From Gammaproteobacteria bacterium RIFCSPHIGHO2_12_FULL_39_24 (lineage in GTDB: Bacteria; Pseudomonadota; Gammaproteobacteria; Coxiellales; Coxiellaceae): a stretch of 64,000 nt of DNA. The stretch lies in assembly GCA_001802455.1 (NCBI GenBank), contig MGXZ01000016.1, positions 124,001 through 188,000 on the forward strand. The letters are read 5' to 3'. This document shows, in pieces, positions 48,560 through 56,880 of this stretch. The notes beneath the pieces are model-generated. The model made no database searches. It was not told the origin of the DNA and was given only the letters and a program-made list of their open reading frames with translations. Positions within the stretch are counted from its first letter, which is position 1. The number at the start of each line of letters is the position of its first letter. The position numbers were made by a program, and so were the translations under genes.

Positions 48560-51500
48560 TTATTTTGTCGGTGCTTTCGCCGCTTGCACAATATCAAACA
48601 ATTCTCGAACACCAGCGGAAATAATCGAGAAATCAGCAATTTCTTCGTTATGCAAATCCGCTAAAATTAAACGCCAACGTGCAATCACATTATCGTATTT
48701 TTGCAACCATGCATTCACGCGCGCGGAAGTCGTTTTCACATTTTCCTCTAACGCAATCACGCTCGTCGTTAATTCACGCTGAATCCAATCTAAATCACCC
48801 TTGAACGCTGCTTTCGCCAACACAGACCAGCGATGCGTAACGGGATGATCGTTAATTTTATCGCGAAACCAATGCAAATCCAAACGATCCACCAAGGTAA
48901 AATAAATTTGCGCGACCTGATATACTTCAGCAGCAGATTCTGTAGCAGACTGAATAATATTCAATGCATGATACATCGATCTGACGCTGGCAATGCGATT
49001 TGCAATCTCTTCGGGAACTTGCGATGCAATTAATTGCTCACGACGCGCATCCACATCTTCTTTATCACTACCTAATAATAATTTCGGCAACCGTTTATAC
49101 AATCCTTGAATGTGCGGTTCAAATTGCGCAACCAAAGTAGCAATGTTGATTTCTTCTCGATAATTACGCAATAACCATCGCGTGACGCGACGGACTAAAC
49201 GAACAATTTCATCCATCATTTGATATTGCAATGCAACATCAACACGATAATCCAGTACCTCAATATCCGTCACCATATCAGCAATATGAAAAATGTCGTA
49301 AGCAATGACAAATGCACGCACAATGGATGCAATCGATGCACCCGTTTCATCACTCATTTGGTACACAAATGTAATTCCCATGCATGATACCAAATGATTT
49401 GCCAATTGCGTTGCTAAAATTTCATCACGCAAACGATGTTTAAAAATAAAATCGCGGTATTTTTTAAATAGCACTGATGGAAATGCATTTTGCATGTAAT
49501 CGATCAACGCGGGATCTTGCAGTAATTCTGAATGACCAATTTGGTCTTTCAGAATAATTTTACTGTAAGAAAATAACACAGCAATTTCTGGTCTCGTTAA
49601 TCCTTGTTCATTTGAACGACGTTCCATTAATGTTTGCGAATCAGGTAAAAATTCCAATTCACGATTAATTTTTCCGGAGCGCTCATTGACTTCCAAATAA
49701 CGAATATACAGACTGATGTGTTTTGGCGAGAGAAATGAAAGAAAACTCACTGCTTGATTTTGATGATAATTATTTTGCAACACCAAACTTGACACTTCTT
49801 CTGTCATGGATGCGAGCAATTGATTGCGTTGTTTTTCCGTTAAATTGCCCCGCTCCACAATTGCATTCAATAAAATTTTGATATTCACTTCATGGTCAGA
49901 ACAATCTACACCACCGGAATTATCGATAAAATCAGTATTAATTAATCCACCTAACAATGCATATTCAATACGACCCAGTTGTGTGCATCCTAAATTTCCC
50001 CCCTCAACAACCACACGTGATCGCAACTCACTTCCATTCACACGCAAACCATCATTGGCGCGATCACCCACTGTATCATTGGATTCTTCTGACGCTTTAA
50101 CATAAGTGCCGATACCCCCATTCCAAATCATATCGACGGGTGCTTTCAAAATCGCACGAATTAATTCATTCGGCGTAAGGCGATCTTCTGCAATTTCTAA
50201 TATTTGTTTAACCTGTTTTGTGAGTTGAATAAATTTTGCAGAACGCAAATGCACACCGCCCCCTTCTGAAATACGCTCTGAATTATAATCCGCCCACGTT
50301 GAACGCGGCAGATTAAATAGGCGTTTGCGTTCTTCGAAACTTAAGTCTGGATTGGGGTTGGGATCTAAAAAAATATGCAGATGATTGAATGCAGCAACGA
50401 GTTTTAATTTTGATGATAACAACACACCGTTTCCAAACACATCTCCACTTAAATCACCAATACCCACAACAGTCACTTCAGTTTGATCAACATTAATTTT
50501 CAACCCTTGAAAATGACGTTCTGCAGAAACCCACGCGCCGCGCGCAGTAATACCCATTTTTTTATGGTCATATCCTGTTGATCCACCCGATGCAAATGCA
50601 TCACCTAACCAAAAACCATTATCAATTGCAATTTGATTGGCAATGTCAGAAAACGTGGCCGTTCCTTTGTCAGCAGCAACCACCAAATACGGATCAGCAT
50701 CGTCATAACACACGGTATTGTTCGGCGAAATAATGTCTTCACCCACACGATTGTCAGTTAAATCTAATAATCCCTGAATAAATTCTTGGTAACACGCAAT
50801 CGCTTCTTGCAAAATATCCTCGCGTGTTCCGTTCACGGGTAATTTTTTCGGAACAAATCCCCCTTTCGCTCCCGCTGGAACAATCACCGCATTTTTCACT
50901 TGTTGTGCTTTCATTAATCCCAATACTTCCGTACGAAAGTCTTCAGGACGATCCGACCAACGCAATCCACCGCGCGCCACTTTCGCTGCACGCAAATGCA
51001 CGCCCTCAACACGCGGGGAATAAACAAAGATTTCATATTTTGGTAACGGCAACGGCATATCAGGAATTTTTTCAGGAGATAATTTGACTGAAATACATTT
51101 TTTCACTGCACCCGTTGCATCCACTTGATAAAAGTTCGTGCGCAATGTTGCTTGAATCACCGATAAAATACGTCTTAAAATACGATCTTCGTCGAGCAAT
51201 GCCACATCATCAATTTGTTTTTGAATAGCCGTTTCTAATTCTTTTATTGCATTTTCTTTTTTATTGTTTTGCAATGCAGGATTAAAATAAAGATGAAATA
51301 ATTGCACGAAATATTTTGCAATCAGGGGATATTTTACAAACGTGCCAGAAATATATTGTGGTGTATAGGTAAATCCAATTTGTCGTAAATATTTTCGATA
51401 CGCGCGCAACAAAGCCACTTCACGCCAATTTAACTGTGCTGCAACCACCAACGCATTAAATAAATCACTCTCTGCTTCTTTCAACCATATTTTATAAAAT

Positions 51501-53428
51501 GCCTCTTGAAAAATAGCGCCAATGTGATCGATTTCAAATGATTCTCTTCTCACCAGTTTCATACTGAAATCATTAATCCATAATACCCGCCCTTCTTTAA
51601 AGGTCATTTGATACGCTTGCTCATCAATCACACGCAATCCCATGTTTTCCAAAATAGGCAATGCATCCGACAAAGTCACCGTGGCATCAAAACGAAATAA
51701 TTTAAATTTCACTGCTTGCTGCGATAAACCCAGTGGGCGATACAAACTCATCCCTAATGTCTCTGTCGGCGTTAATGCTTCGATATGTTCAACATCGGCA
51801 ATAGCTTGTGTTGAAGTAAAGGCTTCACGATATCCTGCAGAAAAAGCCTCTTTATAACGTGTGACAATATGATTGCCGCGCTCTTCACCAAAATGATCTA
51901 ACGCTGCTTCTTTAAATCCGTCTTGCCATGACTTCGCCACTTCAGTTAATTCTGCCTCTACTGCATCATGATCATAATGCACTTTTTTCTTAGATTGCAG
52001 ACGAATCACATAATGAATGCGTGTCAACACAGGTGTGTAAAAATACGTGGTGTAATTCGCCTCCAAGCCATGGAATGTTTTCATTAACACGTCTTGGATT
52101 TTTTTAATGAGTTGCGAATTAAAATTATCGCGCGGAACATAAACCAAACACGACACATAACGACCATAAGCATCTTCACGCACCAATAAACTGAGTTTTT
52201 GGCGATCCTGTAAGTTCAACACACCCATCACGATACGATACAAATCATCCACCGGTGCTTGAAATAAATCATCACGCGGAAAAGTCTCAAGGATATGCAT
52301 TAAATCTTTTCCGGCGTGACTTTTTGGCGGAAAACCCGATTTTTGTAGCACGGAAACGACTTTATGACGCAAAAAAGGAATGTGTTTTGGATGACTACTG
52401 TATGCCGTTGAAGTATACAACCCAATGATACGACGCTCACCAATTAATTTACCCTGTTGATCAAAACGTTTAATGCCGATGTAATCTGTATACGCTTGTC
52501 GATGCACGGTTGAAATGGTATTGGTTTTTGAAATCACGAGCAATTGTTTTGATGACAGCATCAAATCACACGCCGCTTTGGGAATTTCAGAAAATAAACG
52601 TGTTGCTTTGCTATGCGTTTCATCACGCAAAACACCCAAACCTGTGTGCGGTATTAAACGCAACGCCATCTCAGCGCCAGTTCCAATCACTTCATAATCA
52701 CGCACGCCTAAAAAAGTAAATTGTCCGTCAATCAACCACTGCAAAAACGAAATGGATTCTTCCAGATCTGATTTAGATAACGCAGGATTGGGCAGCGATA
52801 ATTCACGAATAGATGCTTTAACACGTTCCTGCATCGGAACCCAATCTTCCACAACCAGTTGCACATCACACAACACGTGATTTAAATTTTCTTCAATAGA
52901 TTTCAAAATTACGGGATCCGTTTGACGATCTATTTCCATGTAAACGGGCGACTCAATCATACTTGGTTCAGATTTTTCTGAATCATAAGCAGCGACATTA
53001 GTCACCGCTCCTTGTGCGTCACGCGTAATTTTCATGCCACCCATGTAAATCATCAAATGCACTGTAAATCCCTGACGATTCATCTCCATGCGCGTGCTAT
53101 CAACGATAAACGGCATATCCTTCATGATCAATTCAACGACCGTGTGCGTTGCCCGCCAACCATCTTGTTCCACATCAGGATTGAAAGCGCGCACTTGCGC
53201 CTGCGATTTTTTCGGTTGGCAACATACCAGCAACCAATGCGAATGCACCATGCCAAATAATTCCGAAATGGGACGATCTTTTAGGTCATTCAGAGAAGCA
53301 TGAGAATAAAAAAGTGACACGAATTGAGAAAAAAGCGCGTATTGTTTTTGATCTGGTAACTGAGTTTTAGCGTATTCGACAACTTTACTAATCAGTGATT
53401 TCAGTGAGAGATGAGTTACGATGGCCAT
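48560..53428 (-). CDS. gdhB: NAD-specific glutamate dehydrogenase, large (about 180 kDa) type
   Basis: This enzyme oxidises glutamate to 2-oxoglutarate and ammonia, a catabolic entry to the TCA cycle. The 1622-residue length is that of the L_180 class known in Streptomyces, Pseudomonas and Legionella relatives. The catalytic region (about 830-1250) has ARGGLRWSDRPEDFRTEV, VKNAVIVPAGAKGGFV, the DDADPYLVVAADKGTATF segment and VVEGGNLGCTQ. The long N-terminal part has ACT-like regulatory domains, and the enzyme is often allosterically controlled by amino acids. It stands alone; two heptamer units (53454-53467) lie just upstream of its start. Confidence 0.95.
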   Translation of the reverse strand: MAIVTHLSLKSLISKVVEYAKTQLPDQKQYALFSQFVSLFYSHASLNDLKDRPISELFGMVHSHWLLVCCQPKKSQAQVRAFNPDVEQDGWRATHTVVELIMKDMPFIVDSTRMEMNRQGFTVHLMIYMGGMKITRDAQGAVTNVAAYDSEKSEPSMIESPVYMEIDRQTDPVILKSIEENLNHVLCDVQLVVEDWVPMQERVKASIRELSLPNPALSKSDLEESISFLQWLIDGQFTFLGVRDYEVIGTGAEMALRLIPHTGLGVLRDETHSKATRLFSEIPKAACDLMLSSKQLLVISKTNTISTVHRQAYTDYIGIKRFDQQGKLIGERRIIGLYTSTAYSSHPKHIPFLRHKVVSVLQKSGFPPKSHAGKDLMHILETFPRDDLFQAPVDDLYRIVMGVLNLQDRQKLSLLVREDAYGRYVSCLVYVPRDNFNSQLIKKIQDVLMKTFHGLEANYTTYFYTPVLTRIHYVIRLQSKKKVHYDHDAVEAELTEVAKSWQDGFKEAALDHFGEERGNHIVTRYKEAFSAGYREAFTSTQAIADVEHIEALTPTETLGMSLYRPLGLSQQAVKFKLFRFDATVTLSDALPILENMGLRVIDEQAYQMTFKEGRVLWINDFSMKLVRRESFEIDHIGAIFQEAFYKIWLKEAESDLFNALVVAAQLNWREVALLRAYRKYLRQIGFTYTPQYISGTFVKYPLIAKYFVQLFHLYFNPALQNNKKENAIKELETAIQKQIDDVALLDEDRILRRILSVIQATLRTNFYQVDATGAVKKCISVKLSPEKIPDMPLPLPKYEIFVYSPRVEGVHLRAAKVARGGLRWSDRPEDFRTEVLGLMKAQQVKNAVIVPAGAKGGFVPKKLPVNGTREDILQEAIACYQEFIQGLLDLTDNRVGEDIISPNNTVCYDDADPYLVVAADKGTATFSDIANQIAIDNGFWLGDAFASGGSTGYDHKKMGITARGAWVSAERHFQGLKINVDQTEVTVVGIGDLSGDVFGNGVLLSSKLKLVAAFNHLHIFLDPNPNPDLSFEERKRLFNLPRSTWADYNSERISEGGGVHLRSAKFIQLTKQVKQILEIAEDRLTPNELIRAILKAPVDMIWNGGIGTYVKASEESNDTVGDRANDGLRVNGSELRSRVVVEGGNLGCTQLGRIEYALLGGLINTDFIDNSGGVDCSDHEVNIKILLNAIVERGNLTEKQRNQLLASMTEEVSSLVLQNNYHQNQAVSFLSFLSPKHISLYIRYLEVNERSGKINRELEFLPDSQTLMERRSNEQGLTRPEIAVLFSYSKIILKDQIGHSELLQDPALIDYMQNAFPSVLFKKYRDFIFKHRLRDEILATQLANHLVSCMGITFVYQMSDETGASIASIVRAFVIAYDIFHIADMVTDIEVLDYRVDVALQYQMMDEIVRLVRRVTRWLLRNYREEINIATLVAQFEPHIQGLYKRLPKLLLGSDKEDVDARREQLIASQVPEEIANRIASVRSMYHALNIIQSATESAAEVYQVAQIYFTLVDRLDLHWFRDKINDHPVTHRWSVLAKAAFKGDLDWIQRELTTSVIALEENVKTTSARVNAWLQKYDNVIARWRLILADLHNEEIADFSIISAGVRELFDIVQAAKAPTK

Positions 53429-53453
53429 TGTACACCTTAAAAATTAACCGAAT

Positions 53454-53467
53454 TGATAACGGATACC
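53454..53467. repeat. Two heptamer units upstream of gdhB
   Basis: TGATAAC followed directly by GGATACC lies 26 bp upstream of the gdhB start codon (minus strand). It is the shortest recognisable member of the NGATANC array family in this window. Confidence 0.6.
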
Positions 53468-53595
53468 GACCATGGAAGAATAACACCTGATTTTAGCGCA
53501 ATATTAACATGCGGGTCGTTTGGCCTCAAACACTATCGCTTGAGCTATACTTTACGTATCATAAGGCTAAGAACATCAAAATGGATGGTAAACTT

Positions 53596-54276
53596 ATGCG
53601 TGTTTTACTGGTGGAAGACGACGAATTACTGGGTGATGGCATATACTCAGGCCTGAAACACTATGGGCATACCGTTGACTGGGTAAAGGATGGCAAATCA
53701 GCTTATGAAGCTTTGTCCCGCAAACAAGAAAACTTCGACGTGGTCGTTCTTGATTTAGGATTGCCCAAAATGTCTGGTTTGGATATTTTGAAACGTATTC
53801 GTGAAAAAAATATTCCTGTCCCCGTCTTGATTCTGACCGCTAAGGATACGGTTGAATCGCGTGTTCAAGGACTCGATGCCGGCGCCGACGATTATCTGCT
53901 CAAGCCATTTGATCTTGATGAACTCTGTGCTCGTATGCGCGCACTGCAACGCCGATCAAAATCACGTGCACAACCTGTGCTCGTTCATGGTGATATCTCA
54001 ATTGATCCAGCGGCACACCTTGTGACTCTTAAGGGTGAGTCCATCACGCTATCAAGACGCGAATTTACTTTATTGCAAAAATTACTGGAAAATGCGGGTA
54101 GAGTTATTTCTCGCGATCAACTCAATCAAACACTATATGGTTGGGGTGAAAATATTGATAGTAATGCGCTTGAAGTACATATTCACAATTTACGAAAACG
54201 ATTTGGCACAAAACTGATTCGCACCATTCGTGGCGTTGGATACATGGTCAAAGCAATTCAAGAAGAAAAGTTCTAA
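53596..54276 (+). CDS. OmpR/PhoB-type response regulator (QseB/PmrA-like)
   Basis: The 226-residue protein has a receiver domain (1-118) with acidic pocket Glu7-Asp8-Asp9, phospho-acceptor Asp53 (VVLDLGLPK) and the TAKD lysine. A winged-helix DNA-binding domain follows (SRREFTLLQKLLENAGRVIS, then HIHNLRKRFG and RTIRGVGYMV). ATG 53596 gives the standard MRVLLVEDD start with GGATGG upstream; 53581 is an in-frame alternative. The sensor kinase begins right after its stop. In relatives, PmrA regulates secretion and envelope genes, but the targets here are unknown. Confidence 0.92.
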   Translation: MRVLLVEDDELLGDGIYSGLKHYGHTVDWVKDGKSAYEALSRKQENFDVVVLDLGLPKMSGLDILKRIREKNIPVPVLILTAKDTVESRVQGLDAGADDYLLKPFDLDELCARMRALQRRSKSRAQPVLVHGDISIDPAAHLVTLKGESITLSRREFTLLQKLLENAGRVISRDQLNQTLYGWGENIDSNALEVHIHNLRKRFGTKLIRTIRGVGYMVKAIQEEKF

Positions 54277-55683
54277 ATGGCGCCATCGATACGAACGTAT
54301 TTATTAATCAACTTGCTGTTGAGCGTAACGCTCATCACATCACTGGCGATTATCGGTAATTTATTTCTCGCACACCAAGATATTCAAGTTCAACTTGACG
54401 CACAATTAATTCGAAGCACGCTTCGTTTGCAAGCTATCTTTTCAGGATCCATCATTCCAAAAGAATTAAACGCCATTCAAAAACGAATGGAAAACGAAAG
54501 TGATTATCTTGCAAAACTCAAAACAGTGCAGAATCTCAAACCAGAAGCCATCAGGCAGGCTTCGCGCAATGTTGAATTTCAAATCTGGAATTCCAGCGGA
54601 AAATTAATTCTACACTCAAAAAATGCTTTAAAAACGCCTTTTTCGCATGGTGCTGTGGGTTTATCAACGCTGTGGATTAATGGACACATGTGGCGTGTCA
54701 GTACGGGGCATAATCACACCAATCAAGTCACCGTCATGGTTGCGGAACGCGCGAATTACCGACAAGAACTAGAAAATCGTCTGACGCAAGACTCGGTTGT
54801 GGTCATGCTCGTGACATATCCATTTTTGGGATTTTTAATTTGGGTTATTGTCGGTCGCGGTTTGGAATCGCTGCGACGTGTCGCACGTGAAGTGCATCAA
54901 CGCGCACCAACCTATTTGGAATCCGTCGATTTAGAGTCCGTGCCTTCTGAAATTGAACCCCTTATCAGCGAATTAAATAGTTTGTTTGGTCGACTCCAAT
55001 CTGCCTTTGAAAAAGAAAAACGCTTCACTGCCGATGCAGCACACGAATTAAAAACACCACTCGCAGCACTCAGCACACAAACGCAAGTAGCGCTTCGTGC
55101 AAAAACCGATGATGAAAAAAAAGAAGCGTTACTCAAGGTATTATTTGGCGTGCGTCGCAGCACACATGTCATACAACAATTATTAACGCTCAGCCGCATG
55201 GAACCGGAAGCGGGTTTAACGGACACCACCTCAATCAATTTAGCAAAACAAGCGGCGGATGTAGCGAGTATGTTAGCGCCAGATGCGATCGAAAAAAATA
55301 TTGAATTAGAATTATTATCACCAGACAGTCACGCCACGATTCTCGGCAATATCACCGCCATTGATATTTTAATTCGTAATTTAGTGGATAATGCAATTCG
55401 TTATTCACCACCCAATAGTTTTGTGTCGATTGATATTAAGGAAAATGAAAAACACGTTATTCTCAGCGTGACCGATAACGGTCCAGGCATTCCAGAAAAA
55501 TTACGCAAGCGCGTTTTTGAGCGTTTCTTTCGAATTGTTGGAAACCAAACGCTCGGCAGTGGTTTGGGATTAAGTATCGTGCAACAAATTGCAAAATTGC
55601 ATCACGCGCACATTGAATTACACACACCCACTTCAGGACAAGGCGCTGAATTCAGAGTGCTATTTCCGAAGGAGCTGTCTTAA
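54277..55683 (+). CDS. Sensor histidine kinase (QseC/PmrB-like)
   Basis: The 468-residue membrane kinase has TM1 (about 8-30), a periplasmic sensor region (31-170), TM2 (173-193), a HAMP segment, a dimerisation domain with phospho-acceptor His256 (TADAAHELKTPLAAL) and an ATPase domain with N-box NLVDNAIRYSP, G1 SVTDNGPGIP and G2 GSGLGLSIV. It follows the response regulator with no gap and forms a two-component pair. The periplasmic stimulus cannot be read from sequence. Confidence 0.93.
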   Translation: MAPSIRTYLLINLLLSVTLITSLAIIGNLFLAHQDIQVQLDAQLIRSTLRLQAIFSGSIIPKELNAIQKRMENESDYLAKLKTVQNLKPEAIRQASRNVEFQIWNSSGKLILHSKNALKTPFSHGAVGLSTLWINGHMWRVSTGHNHTNQVTVMVAERANYRQELENRLTQDSVVVMLVTYPFLGFLIWVIVGRGLESLRRVAREVHQRAPTYLESVDLESVPSEIEPLISELNSLFGRLQSAFEKEKRFTADAAHELKTPLAALSTQTQVALRAKTDDEKKEALLKVLFGVRRSTHVIQQLLTLSRMEPEAGLTDTTSINLAKQAADVASMLAPDAIEKNIELELLSPDSHATILGNITAIDILIRNLVDNAIRYSPPNSFVSIDIKENEKHVILSVTDNGPGIPEKLRKRVFERFFRIVGNQTLGSGLGLSIVQQIAKLHHAHIELHTPTSGQGAEFRVLFPKELS

Positions 55684-55719
55684 TGACGACAGGTTCTTAA
55701 TAAAAAAATAATTTATTAT

Positions 55720-56844
55720 TTACATCTGCAACAAAAACCGAGCAGGATCTTCGATGAGTTTTTTGATGCTCATGAGAAATAAAACCGCTTCGCGACCATC
55801 AATGATGCGATGATCATACGACAAAGCAACATACATCATCGGACGAACAGTAATTTGATTATTTTCAACAACCGCACGCTCAACAATATTGTGCATACCT
55901 AGAATCGCACTTTGCGGTGGATTAATAATCGGTGTCGACATCATTGAACCATATGTGCCCGCATTAGTAATCGTAAACGTGCCGCCCATTAAATCTTCCA
56001 TCGCAATTTTTCCATCACCTGCTTTTTTCGCGTAATCGCGAATTTGTTTTTCGATGCTGGCCATACTGACTTGATCGGCATTTCTAATCACCGGCACCAC
56101 TAATCCACGCTCACTACCAATCGCAATACCAATGTCGTAATAATTGTGGTACAAAATATCGCTGCCATCGATTGACGCATTTACCACAGGAAATTGTTTT
56201 AGCGCTTCAACAGCTGCTTTCGTAAAGAAAGACATAAATCCCAAACGCGAACTGGTTGTTTTTTCAAATTCGTCTTTATATTTGTTGCGCAAATCCATCA
56301 CGTTTTTCATATTAATTTCATTAAATGTGGTGAGAATGGCTGCGGTGTTTTGAATATCTTTCAAACGTTCTGCGACTTTTAAACGCAAGCGTGACATCGC
56401 AACCCGTTTTTCTTCGCGTGCAGAAAAAGTGGGGGCAGGAGAAGATAAAGTTTTTCCTTCAGCGACAGCACGGCGTTCGGAGGGGGAAAGATTAGTGGGA
56501 GTGGGGGTGGAAACAATAGTATTAACGCTGGACTGAGATTTTGCACCATTTGTATTTGCAGCCGGGAGTTTTGTCACATCAGTACTGCTCACACTCCCAC
56601 TCCCACTTCCTTCACGAATCACCGCAAGCAATTCACCCGCTTTAACAACGGTGCCTTCTGTTGCAATTATGTTTTCAATCACACCTGCTTTGGGTGCTGG
56701 CACTTCCAACATCACCTTGTCTGTTTCTAAATCCACTAAATTTTCATCGCGTGCAATCGTATCGCCCACTTTTTTGTACCATTTTGCAATCACGGCATCA
56801 CTGACGGATTCTGGAAGTGTAGGAACTTTAATTTCGATTGTCAT
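55720..56844 (-). CDS. sucB: 2-oxoglutarate dehydrogenase E2, dihydrolipoyl succinyltransferase
   Basis: SucB is the succinyl-transferring core of the 2-oxoglutarate dehydrogenase complex. The 374-residue protein has a lipoyl domain (lipoyl Lys in [12 protein letters not shown], near residue 43), a linker, a short peripheral-subunit-binding segment ([13 protein letters not shown]) and the catalytic domain with [14 protein letters not shown] (His and Asp). The two linkers carry hexamer-repeat insertions ([10 protein letters not shown] and STPTPTN). The subunit-binding domain looks truncated compared with the usual 35-40 residues, and the protein is about 30 residues short of E. coli SucB (405). 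Confidence 0.95.
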   Translation of the reverse strand: MTIEIKVPTLPESVSDAVIAKWYKKVGDTIARDENLVDLETDKVMLEVPAPKAGVIENIIATEGTVVKAGELLAVIREGSGSGSVSSTDVTKLPAANTNGAKSQSSVNTIVSTPTPTNLSPSERRAVAEGKTLSSPAPTFSAREEKRVAMSRLRLKVAERLKDIQNTAAILTTFNEINMKNVMDLRNKYKDEFEKTTSSRLGFMSFFTKAAVEALKQFPVVNASIDGSDILYHNYYDIGIAIGSERGLVVPVIRNADQVSMASIEKQIRDYAKKAGDGKIAMEDLMGGTFTITNAGTYGSMMSTPIINPPQSAILGMHNIVERAVVENNQITVRPMMYVALSYDHRIIDGREAVLFLMSIKKLIEDPARFLLQM

Positions 56845-56880
56845 GGTATGTTGTCCTCATATTTCTAAATTCACTTTTTC